Assembly: GCA_030748575.1 (NCBI GenBank)
Contig: JASMLR010000007.1
Location: 62,001 to 126,000, forward strand
Direction: 5' to 3'
DNA: 64,000 nucleotides
From: Phycisphaerales bacterium
Lineage (GTDB): Bacteria; Planctomycetota; Phycisphaerae; Phycisphaerales; SM1A02
In this document: positions 1 through 6,805 of the stretch, in pieces
Position numbering within the stretch: the stretch's first letter is position 1
How the letters are laid out: each line of letters starts with the position of its first letter
Position numbers and translations under genes: made by a program
Notes under the pieces: generated by a model
Databases searched by the model: none
Told to the model about the DNA's origin: nothing
What the model saw: only the letters and a program-made list of their open reading frames with translations

Positions 1-292
1 TGACATCGGGGGGGGTGTCGCGGGCGCCCGTGCCGTCGAGCCCGACGACCAGCCCGTACCCCCGAATTCGAACCGGCCGGTACATCGGGCTGGTGCTGTC
101 ATCCCAGCCGAGCACCACGGTGTCGGCGCCAACCGTGCCTCGCATGATGCCGGAGGTCTGGAGCCCGTCGAGTTCCTTGATCGACGACGATGCTTTCGGG
201 CGGGGCCTGGCCCGCTCAACAGAACTGCACCCGCCAGCCATCACGGCGGCGAGTGCAAGAAGAACGGCAGTGGGTGGATTCCGGGGCCACAT
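1..292 (-). CDS. FlgI-like (flagellar P-ring family) lipoprotein, 5' part only
   Basis: The gene starts with ATG at 292 and reads off the left edge, so only about 97 N-terminal residues are visible. The first 22 residues form a hydrophobic signal segment ending in a lipobox-like VMAGGC, so the product is probably a lipoprotein. Residues about 74-92 read RIRGYGLVVGLDGTGARDT, which closely resembles the conserved IGYGLVVGLNGTG segment near the N-terminus of flagellar P-ring protein FlgI. FlgI itself normally has a Sec signal and no lipid anchor, so this may be a FlgI-related paralogue rather than the true P-ring subunit. No strong ribosome binding site is seen before the ATG. The family assignment rests on this one motif. 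Confidence 0.6.
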   Translation of the reverse strand, partial: MWPRNPPTAVLLALAAVMAGGCSSVERARPRPKASSSIKELDGLQTSGIMRGTVGADTVVLGWDDSTSPMYRPVRIRGYGLVVGLDGTGARDTPPDV

Positions 293-345
293 GGGGAGCC
301 CGAAAGTCTATCAGGCCCCGGAGGCCAGGCGGCTCAAGAAGGGGG

Positions 346-534
346 CTACGCGGCCTTGGGGTGGGCGACCCGGCGTTCGTGGTCGGACTGCCACTGCGCG
401 GCGTCGCGGCGGTGGGCGAATCGGGCCAGAATGATGGGCACCGGGGTGCGAGAGCAGACGGCCCAGGAGGAGCCGACCTGAAGCAGCATGGTCGTGGGCG
501 CAGCAGGGTTTGAGGTGGTTTCACAGGCTTGCAT
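346..534 (-). CDS. small hypothetical protein, 62 aa
   Basis: I do not recognise a family. The 62-residue product has a hydrophobic middle and a charged C-terminal part (RFAHRRDAAQWQSDHERR) that looks like the end of short planctomycete proteins with an alpha-beta fold. The ATG at 534 has GGAG about 8 bases upstream, which supports translation. It lies between the FlgI-like gene and the FtsK-type ATPase gene on the same strand, preceded by two tandem hairpins at 567-605. Other frames over this stretch give low-complexity translations. Confidence 0.5.
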   Translation of the reverse strand: MQACETTSNPAAPTTMLLQVGSSWAVCSRTPVPIILARFAHRRDAAQWQSDHERRVAHPKAA

Positions 535-566
535 CGGGCGTCTCCATCCAGCGAGTCGTTACATAC

Positions 567-605
567 GAGTCCGACGCATGCGGACTCATTCCCATCTATT
601 GGGAA
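567..605. terminator. two adjacent perfect hairpins between the FtsK-type gene and the next gene
   Basis: GAGTCCG (567-573) pairs with CGGACTC (581-587) around a 7-base loop. Directly next to it TTCCCA (589-594) pairs with TGGGAA (600-605) around a 5-base loop. The pair lies 84 bp past the FtsK stop in the direction of transcription. There is no clear T-run on either side, so it may be a Rho-dependent or processed 3' end, or a leader element for the 62-aa gene. Confidence 0.4.
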
Positions 606-688
606 GAAGCGTCTCGTCTGTGAGGGCTTTCGTGCAAATGGGGCATGATTGGCAATTTTCCAGCCGGAAATCCCGGATCGCCGACGCT

Positions 689-3600
689 TTATCGGGCTCT
701 CAGCCGAGCGGCGGCCGCCTCAAGCCACTCGGCGTCCGGCATGCCCCACGGGCGGAACTTCTCGATGGTGCCGAATGCGTCCAGGTGCAGCAACGCCCGA
801 TGCGGGCCGAGGTCGGCGGCGGTCGTGGCGTCAATCAACTGTCCCGAGTCGTTGGCCCCCATCTGGAACAGGACTCTGGCGTGGAACTCGCGTTGGCTTG
901 CCCGGCTCAGTCCGCGGTTCACGTTGTTCAGCCCGTCGTACCACAGCAGGGAGTGGATTCCGGCCACCGGACCATCCCGCAGCAGGGCGGCGAGTTGCCG
1001 GTCCGGCTTTGCGGCGGCATCGTCGTCCATGGAGAAGGAGAAGTCGTCATCGGCAGGTCGAAGTGCCGGAATGCGTCCCGGCTCCAGACCGAGGATCAGG
1101 ATGTGCGCGCCGGTGCCACGCCCGCCGCCGGCCCGCGACTCAAGGATGTCGGTGAGCCGCTGCAGTTCGGGCTGGACGTTTTGGGCGGTGACGCGCGTGA
1201 CCTGATGCGGCAACTGATCGCCGAACATGGCGAGCTGACCGGCAAACAACGCGTCCGGTGGCGCGCCATCCAGAATCCAGACCATCAGGCCCTCGGCATC
1301 CGGCGTGTCGGTTGCCGGCAGTTCGGCTGCGGCCTGCAGCAAGGCTGCGATCATCAGCGCATTGGCCGCTTCGGCGTGCTGTCCGACGAGCAGCGCGTTG
1401 GAACCGGACTGGGCCCTGAGCGTGATGTGCGTCTTGGCGGTGATCGCAATCGGATCTCCGAGCAGCAGCGGGATCGTGTCTGTTGCGGCCGGCGGGGCGG
1501 CCAGACGCTCCTGGATGGCCTCGTCGCTGGAGAGGAGGGACGGCACGTTGCCGCGAAAGACAAACTGCGGACGGTCGGCGTTCGGAAAGCGCTGGTGGTC
1601 GAGCGTCTGCAGCCCCTCGAGGATGGTGTCACGCTCCGCGTCTGCGAGCCACACCACCTGGAATGGAGTGTTCCCCTCCAACTTGCCACCGGCGTCGTTG
1701 TAGATGGCGTCGCCCGGCCGGCGGAGCATGCGTGCTGCCGGATTGTCGTCGCTCAGGATCAGGTAGGAGTCGGCCTCAGTGCACTGCAGCGCGATCCGAA
1801 CGCCCATCTGCCCGAGTGTGCTGCGGGCGAGGGAGAACGCGCCGTCGAGGGTCTGTGAACCCATCAGGACGTGCATGCCGAAGGCCCGCCCCTGACGAAC
1901 GAGGCGGTCGAGTAGCAGCCCCGCTTCCTGGGCGATCTGATCGTCATCGACGAAGAACTCCTGGAACTCGTCGACCACGAGCAGGATCCTGGGCATTCGC
2001 TGGTCGCTCTTTGCCCTCCAGCCGGCGAGATCCTGCACGCCGGCTTCCCGGAAGAGGTCTCCGCGGTGTCTGAGTTCGCGGTCCAGCTTCTGCAGAACGC
2101 TTACGCCAAACTCGCGGTCACTTTCGATGGCGATGACCCGCGCGTGCGGCAAGTGATGGTTGGCATAGGTTTGAAACTCCACACCCTTCTTGAAGTCAAC
2201 CATGTGGAACTCAATCTCATCTGGTGAGTACCAGAGCGCCAGGTTGGTGATGAGGACGTGCAGCAGCGTGGACTTGCCCGATCCGGTGCGTCCAGCAAGC
2301 AATGCATGCTGGGTGGTGCCGCGGCCGAGCGTCATCTCCAGAAACCGGTTGGCGCCCGTCTGCCCGAGGGCCACCCGCAGTTCGGTTTCGGTGCCCCGCG
2401 TCCACCTCGCTTCGGGGCTCGGCGCGATCACTTCAAATGGGACTTCCACACGCTGGCCGTCGGCCGCCGCTTCGCCCACCCGCTGCAACATGCCCGCCAT
2501 GGCTTCCGGAGGTGTTGCCGGTGGCGGCGTGTACGGGAAGTCCTTGAGGGGAGGGTTCACCAGTTCCCACCGCTCGCCGTCGAACTTCAGGCCGATGTCC
2601 GGGTCAATGCGATCTGCTGACTCCAGATGGTCCGGAATCTCCCGGTCGGTGTCACGCATGACCATGGCAATCACACCACACCGACCGCCCGAAGACAGGA
2701 TGGACTCCAGTCGCTTGGCGGCAGCGGCGTTGATGCCAGCCGGATAGTCGGCCATGACCACGGCCTGATACTGCTCCGCGATCGCGGCGGCGTGCCGGTT
2801 GTAGTGGGCGAGCGACTCGAACTCGTCTCGCAGGTAGGTTTGAATCACCCGCTCCATGTGCTCGGTGCGTTTGGCGAGTTGCTCTTCAATGTGCCTGGTC
2901 TCGGACCAGACGCGAGACACGGCTGCGTTCTCGAAGTCAGCAAGGTGCATGAAACTCGCAAATGTCTCTCCGAGTCCGACCGGGTCGGCGAGCATGAGCT
3001 TGATCATGGACGGCGGGAGCGACACGACGGCGCCGAACAGGAGCGATTGGAGCATCTGCACGCCCACTGCCCGGTGGGCAGCCGGGCAGTCGATTCGAAT
3101 GTAGTGGGCCGACTCGATGTGCAGGCCCACCGGAAGGTCAACATGGTCGGGCTCGGTCCAGGGGAGCCGTGGATCATTCGGCGGACCTGGCGGAATGTCG
3201 GCCGCGGTGACCCGAATGTGTCCAAGCGGAATCTCCGGGCATGGCGCGCTTGCGAGGGGGGCCTCACGCCACGTCTCAGACGTGACGGGCCGGACCGTCT
3301 GGGCTTCGGCATCCGACGACGCTGCGCGAAGCGACTGAAGGCCGGCGGCCGATCTCGCCCACGTGCTGGCCAGATCGGACCATCCCTCCTGGTGAGCGCG
3401 TTCGGCGGCTTCCTTTCGCTGGCTGAACTCCGACTCGATCGCGGCCGATTCGGAGGTCCGGTCCTCTTCGATCTTCTCCAGCGTTTCCCGGTGCCGGGTC
3501 TCCACCTGCTGAAGGAAGCGCTCACGCTCTTCTCGAATGAGTTTCTCTCGACGCTTGGCGTGGTCTGCGAGTTTCTGAAGATCGTCTCGTGTTTCCGGCG

Positions 3601-4528
3601 CGGCCTGGTCCAGCATGTCGCTGACCGCGGTTCGGACTTCCTCAAGTCGCGTGTTGCGGCTCTCTCTTGCGGATCGTTCCTGGTCCTTGAGCAGTTGCTG
3701 TGTGGCGTCCAGGCGGGCCGCTGCGGCGGCGACGGCCTGACCGGCAAGCTCAGCGGCCTGGTGGTTGAGGGCCCGCATATGCAGCGTGCTTCGAAGCGCC
3801 GTCGCGGCTGCGATCAGCACGCCGGCGAGGGCGGCAAGCCCGGTCCAGAGCAGGGCACTTGCCCCTTCGATCCGGCTGCACACCAGCCATGCCACCGCGG
3901 GAGGGATCAGCACCCATCCGGCGAGTTTGAGCCTGGCCAGCCAGGTGGCCCACCCTGACCTGATGGTTGCGTCCCGCATGTGCTCGGCGGTCGAGAGCAG
4001 TTCTTCAATCTGGTCAATCTCCAGGATCTCGGCCTCCGGATCCGAATCCGCTGGATCTGCCGCGCCAAGTCGGGATGCGCGGTGGTTGGCTGAGTCGAGC
4101 GTGACCTGCGCGAGGCGAACCGCCTCGGCGGCCTTCATGTGCTCAACCTCGTACAGGCTCTCGGCCATCCATCGCTTGCCCTCGGCGGACTTGGCGACCC
4201 GTGTCTGATGGCGTTCGCTGGAGTCCAGAATGCCCAGCCTGCGACGTTCGGTGCTCTCTGCAAGCGTCTCGAGGTCCCGGGTGGATGTCTCAATGGCCTG
4301 CTCGGTCCTGCGGGTTCTGGTCTCCTCGCACTCCCTGGTGGCAGACTTCACACGCTTCTTCAGCGCTTTGGTTCGGTTGTGTCGGTTGGAGTCGTTGGCC
4401 TGCGTTTCGGTTTCGTAGGCGCTTTCGATGTCATTCATGCCGGAGGCGGCGCGGGAAAACATGGAGACGACCTGCTCCACGTAGCGAAGCGCGATGCCGA
4501 CCAGACTTGAATCTTGCGTTTCGTTCAT
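689..4528 (-). CDS. FtsK/SpoIIIE-type ATPase of a type VII secretion-like locus
   Basis: A 1279-residue protein that probably powers export of the WXG100-like proteins encoded just upstream. A charged coiled-coil region fills about residues 20-190, two membrane helices lie at about 200-245, and a second coiled-coil follows at about 260-420. The first ATPase domain has Walker A GRTGSGKST at 746-754 and Walker B ILLVVDEF at 848-855. A second, repeated domain near 1040 onwards keeps the FtsK fold pattern, including the ending ARVLFQMGANDSGQLID, but its Walker A position reads LLVGQHAEAAN and looks inactive. The frame stays open upstream to 4870, but that part overlaps the preceding gene and has shadow-like composition, so I chose the ATG at 4528 (MNETQDSS). 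A TACCAT hexamer at 4551-4556 could be a local -10. Septal FtsK is unlikely because the four-helix N-terminus and DNA-reading gamma domain are absent. Confidence 0.8.
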   Translation of the reverse strand: MNETQDSSLVGIALRYVEQVVSMFSRAASGMNDIESAYETETQANDSNRHNRTKALKKRVKSATRECEETRTRRTEQAIETSTRDLETLAESTERRRLGILDSSERHQTRVAKSAEGKRWMAESLYEVEHMKAAEAVRLAQVTLDSANHRASRLGAADPADSDPEAEILEIDQIEELLSTAEHMRDATIRSGWATWLARLKLAGWVLIPPAVAWLVCSRIEGASALLWTGLAALAGVLIAAATALRSTLHMRALNHQAAELAGQAVAAAAARLDATQQLLKDQERSARESRNTRLEEVRTAVSDMLDQAAPETRDDLQKLADHAKRREKLIREERERFLQQVETRHRETLEKIEEDRTSESAAIESEFSQRKEAAERAHQEGWSDLASTWARSAAGLQSLRAASSDAEAQTVRPVTSETWREAPLASAPCPEIPLGHIRVTAADIPPGPPNDPRLPWTEPDHVDLPVGLHIESAHYIRIDCPAAHRAVGVQMLQSLLFGAVVSLPPSMIKLMLADPVGLGETFASFMHLADFENAAVSRVWSETRHIEEQLAKRTEHMERVIQTYLRDEFESLAHYNRHAAAIAEQYQAVVMADYPAGINAAAAKRLESILSSGGRCGVIAMVMRDTDREIPDHLESADRIDPDIGLKFDGERWELVNPPLKDFPYTPPPATPPEAMAGMLQRVGEAAADGQRVEVPFEVIAPSPEARWTRGTETELRVALGQTGANRFLEMTLGRGTTQHALLAGRTGSGKSTLLHVLITNLALWYSPDEIEFHMVDFKKGVEFQTYANHHLPHARVIAIESDREFGVSVLQKLDRELRHRGDLFREAGVQDLAGWRAKSDQRMPRILLVVDEFQEFFVDDDQIAQEAGLLLDRLVRQGRAFGMHVLMGSQTLDGAFSLARSTLGQMGVRIALQCTEADSYLILSDDNPAARMLRRPGDAIYNDAGGKLEGNTPFQVVWLADAERDTILEGLQTLDHQRFPNADRPQFVFRGNVPSLLSSDEAIQERLAAPPAATDTIPLLLGDPIAITAKTHITLRAQSGSNALLVGQHAEAANALMIAALLQAAAELPATDTPDAEGLMVWILDGAPPDALFAGQLAMFGDQLPHQVTRVTAQNVQPELQRLTDILESRAGGGRGTGAHILILGLEPGRIPALRPADDDFSFSMDDDAAAKPDRQLAALLRDGPVAGIHSLLWYDGLNNVNRGLSRASQREFHARVLFQMGANDSGQLIDATTAADLGPHRALLHLDAFGTIEKFRPWGMPDAEWLEAAAARLRAR

Positions 4529-4550
4529 CGTCTCGGTGAACCTGACATCT

Positions 4551-4556
4551 ATGGTA
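4551..4556 (-). promoter_or_regulatory. possible -10 hexamer (TACCAT) for the FtsK-type gene
   Basis: TGATACCAT is read on the minus strand 22 bases before the chosen start, within a 175-bp gap that holds no other gene. The same TGATACCAT string lies upstream of ugd. No clear -35 is visible. Confidence 0.3.
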
Positions 4557-4703
4557 TCAGTGCCATTGGATGTGCCTGAATGCGTGCCGCCGGATGGCCA
4601 CCCCCGCTCGCCTTCCGCTGCGATCCTTCCCATGCGGCGGGGACACCAGAAGGGCCGTGCGGGCGACACAGATGGCCTGCCCGGTTCACGCAGCCGCAGC
4701 GTG

Positions 4704-4925
4704 TCAGGCCTCCCACCCACATTCCTTTCGTACCTGTTGAAGCACCGTTGACATGGTTTGCACGGCGCTGTCAGCCGCGACGTACGCCTGGTTGAGCGGC
4801 TCGATGTACAGGCTTCCCATCCGCGCGTGCTGCTGGTCTCGCCACGAGTCTCCGGCCCGCTGCCAGACATGGGTCAACAAGGAGACTTCTTCGCGAAGGG
4901 CGGCGCCATTGGAGAGGAGGCTCAT
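4704..4925 (-). CDS. short WXG100-like protein, 73 aa
   Basis: A small helical protein with the central turn SWRDQQHARM (residues about 27-36), which matches the WRDQE turn of the 90-residue WXG100-like protein encoded two genes upstream. WXG100 proteins are helical hairpins with a W-x-G or W-x-D turn that are exported as dimers by FtsK-type ATPases. This copy is shorter than the usual 90-100 residues because the first helix is only about 25 residues long. Its ATG overlaps the stop of the coiled-coil gene by four bases (ATGA). The two Esx-like products could pair, but that is inference. Confidence 0.65.
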   Translation of the reverse strand: MSLLSNGAALREEVSLLTHVWQRAGDSWRDQQHARMGSLYIEPLNQAYVAADSAVQTMSTVLQQVRKECGWEA

Positions 4926-5530
4926 GGGGCGGTGTCCGGCTGATCCAGATCTTCTGAGTCCGGGATGCGGGTTCCCCTCTGGCCCAGATCGGTCACGGTG
5001 GGCTCGTCCTCGCTCAGTTGGTGGGGGGTTGGGAGGGGAGGCAACTCTTCGACGTATCCCTGCAGGTGCCGCTCAAGCGTCGCGAGCCATCGCGCTGCTC
5101 GTGGAAGGTCGTACTCGCCAATCTGGGCGATCCGCTGCAACTGAGCGCGGAAGATCACGGCCTCACGCTCAAGCTTCCGAGTCCACGTCTTGATGCGTCT
5201 GAGTTTCTCGTCGGCCTCTTCGCGTCGAAGTTTGGCCTTGCGGACGGCACGATTGTGATCGACGAACGATCGGGGATCGGCATCCGGCTGCGCGATGCGA
5301 GCACGCTGGAGGTCTGAGAGTGCAGAGTTCAGTTTCTGGTCACGCTTGCGGGACTCAATCTTCCAGTGCGTCACGCAGTCTGAGGTGAGCCACTGCTGCG
5401 TGCGGCGGACCTGCCCGAGGCACTCATCGACGATCCGCCGGATCGACGAGGCCGACTCGATCACCTGCCCTCGCAGGTGTCCGACGGAATCGATCGATGA
5501 AACGTTCGCCTTCTCTTTCATCAATCTCAC
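4922..5530 (-). CDS. coiled-coil protein of the type VII-like locus
   Basis: A 202-residue soluble protein with no signal peptide or membrane helix. Residues about 30-150 are rich in Arg, Lys, Glu and Leu in a heptad-like pattern, and the last 45 residues are acidic and proline-containing, probably disordered. I do not recognise a family. Four-base ATGA overlaps join it to both flanking WXG100-like genes, which argues that the products are made in fixed proportion and act together. It could be a substrate with an Esx-like helical domain, or a scaffold or chaperone. Confidence 0.65.
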   Translation of the reverse strand: MRLMKEKANVSSIDSVGHLRGQVIESASSIRRIVDECLGQVRRTQQWLTSDCVTHWKIESRKRDQKLNSALSDLQRARIAQPDADPRSFVDHNRAVRKAKLRREEADEKLRRIKTWTRKLEREAVIFRAQLQRIAQIGEYDLPRAARWLATLERHLQGYVEELPPLPTPHQLSEDEPTVTDLGQRGTRIPDSEDLDQPDTAP

Positions 5531-5799
5531 TGCTGATTCAGATAGTCTTCTGCACGCTGCGCCTTGCGGAGCAGGAACGGGACGTGGTCCGTGACGTGTT
5601 CACGGAACCGGCCGAGCGTACGCATGGTGTGCTCAAACTCGTCGGAGAACTTCTTGTGCTCCTGATCCCGCCATGAGTGGGCCAGTGCGCGGTGCCGCGA
5701 CATCAGGGCGTTCATCTGTTCGCTCATTCCTTCGGAGAATCGCCTGAGGTCGGCGGCGAACTTCCGAACTTCCCCCGGATCGATGATCGCTTTGGCCAT
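5527..5799 (-). CDS. WXG100 family protein, 90 aa
   Basis: The length, all-helical character and central SWRDQEHKKF turn (residues about 42-51) match WXG100/ESAT-6-type secreted helical hairpins. The first helix runs from about residue 8 to 40 and the second from about 52 to 88. AAAGG lies about six bases before the ATG at 5799. The gene opens the four-gene secretion-like cluster and is 41 bp downstream of the last gene of the respiratory operon on the same strand, so it may share its transcript. WXG100 proteins lack a signal peptide, as here. Confidence 0.75.
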   Translation of the reverse strand: MAKAIIDPGEVRKFAADLRRFSEGMSEQMNALMSRHRALAHSWRDQEHKKFSDEFEHTMRTLGRFREHVTDHVPFLLRKAQRAEDYLNQQ

Positions 5800-5840
5800 G
5801 GTGGGTCGCCTTTCGTCGTGAGCCCTCGTGTACGCACAGC

Positions 5841-6320
5841 CTACGGCGCTTTGGCTGGAGGCGTCGACTGGTAGAGCCGGTCCCAGGCGCCCTCGACGCC
5901 GCCTTCAGAGATTCCTCGGATGGTTACGTGCCGTGCGCCACTGACCTCAATGACGCCTTCAACGACTCCGTCCGGGGCCAGATCAAAGTTGCGGCCGAGG
6001 AAGAAAACATTGCCTGTGTAGTGGCCGTGCAGCTCGGCGTCGCCTCCCTGAATGGCGATGTCTTCGGTGGCACCATGCAGCACGATTTCAGGACCAAAGA
6101 TCAAAGTCGGTTCCGTGATCGGCTCGGTTTCCTCAATGGCCTGTCCCTCCAGCCGCACCCACTCCGGGCCGGAGAAGCGTGCTTCGTACGCTGCGACGTG
6201 CCTGTGCAGCCGCCAGGTCGAAACGACGACCAGCAGCAGGCCGATGACCAGAACAGCGGTCAAGCCGATGCAGCCAAACTTGCCTGTGCCGCGTGCCGTG
6301 TCGGTGGACTGCTCGGTCAT
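5841..6320 (-). CDS. membrane-anchored protein with beta-helix-like repeats, 159 aa
   Basis: One membrane helix at about residues 15-36 (CIGLTAVLVIGLLLVVVSTW) follows a short polar N-terminus. The rest has short glycine-rich turns, such as HGHYTGNVFFLGRNFDLAPD, that suggest a small beta-helix or bactofilin-like fold, but no family is recognised. I chose MTEQSTD at 6320 because it makes an ATGA overlap with the gene before it. An earlier start at 6398 would lie deep inside that gene. It is the last gene of the respiratory operon. Confidence 0.6.
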   Translation of the reverse strand: MTEQSTDTARGTGKFGCIGLTAVLVIGLLLVVVSTWRLHRHVAAYEARFSGPEWVRLEGQAIEETEPITEPTLIFGPEIVLHGATEDIAIQGGDAELHGHYTGNVFFLGRNFDLAPDGVVEGVIEVSGARHVTIRGISEGGVEGAWDRLYQSTPPAKAP

Positions 6321-6805
6321 GGGGATCTGGTCCTTCGTAGGGCTCGATTGCAGGCGAACAGTCCAATGCCCAGCGGCGCGGGCAGGAGCCACGGCCACGC
6401 CGATGCGAAGGGCGGGGCGGGGTCCATGGCTGTGAACGCCCAGTCAACTTCACTGTGGATCTGGCCGCGTGCAATGGACGTCGTGACATCCCACGCTCCG
6501 GATGCCGGAAGCGTGAACTTCGCCGCATACAGAAGGCGGTTGTCGGCCTGGTCGCGGGAGGCCCGGGTCGTGATGAGCAGGCCATCCGGGCCTGCGAGTT
6601 CCAAGGTCACCTCGGCGTCCAGAACGGTGGCTCCGTGCTCCTGTTCCTGCAGAAGCACCGATACGTCGATCGGTCCGGCCCGCAGCGGGGTGGGGTCGGT
6701 CATGACCGTGACCCGCCACGGCGGCGCAGGCTGGCTGAGCCGAACAAGCCCACTGTCGCCGCAGGCGCTCGCCGCTGTGATCAGAATGAACGCGGTCCGC
6801 ATCAT
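6317..6805 (-). CDS. YtkA/FixH-like membrane protein
   Basis: A 162-residue protein with an N-terminal signal segment (MMRTAFILITAASACGDSG), a beta-sandwich-like middle (DPTPLRAGPIDVSVLLQ ... LPASGAWDVTTSI) and a C-terminal membrane helix (WPWLLPAPLGIGLFACN). This layout resembles the YtkA domain and FixH-type proteins, which sit beside cytochrome oxidase assembly genes and are linked to copper handling. The start at 6805 makes an ATGA overlap with the CtaG-polyferredoxin gene. The fold assignment is by pattern only. Confidence 0.6.
   Translation of the reverse strand: MMRTAFILITAASACGDSGLVRLSQPAPPWRVTVMTDPTPLRAGPIDVSVLLQEQEHGATVLDAEVTLELAGPDGLLITTRASRDQADNRLLYAAKFTLPASGAWDVTTSIARGQIHSEVDWAFTAMDPAPPFASAWPWLLPAPLGIGLFACNRALRRTRSP

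Noticed and set aside
488-1858. 456-codon plus-strand frame opposite the FtsK-type gene
   Set aside because: It is antisense to conserved ATPase sequence with Walker motifs, has no recognisable domain and begins inside other genes. Long antisense frames are expected at this GC content.
689-4870. Reading the FtsK-type ATPase as a septal FtsK DNA translocase, with a start at 4870
   Set aside because: There is no four-helix N-terminus or gamma DNA-binding domain, and the WXG100-like neighbours point elsewhere. Residues before 4528 overlap another gene in a different frame.
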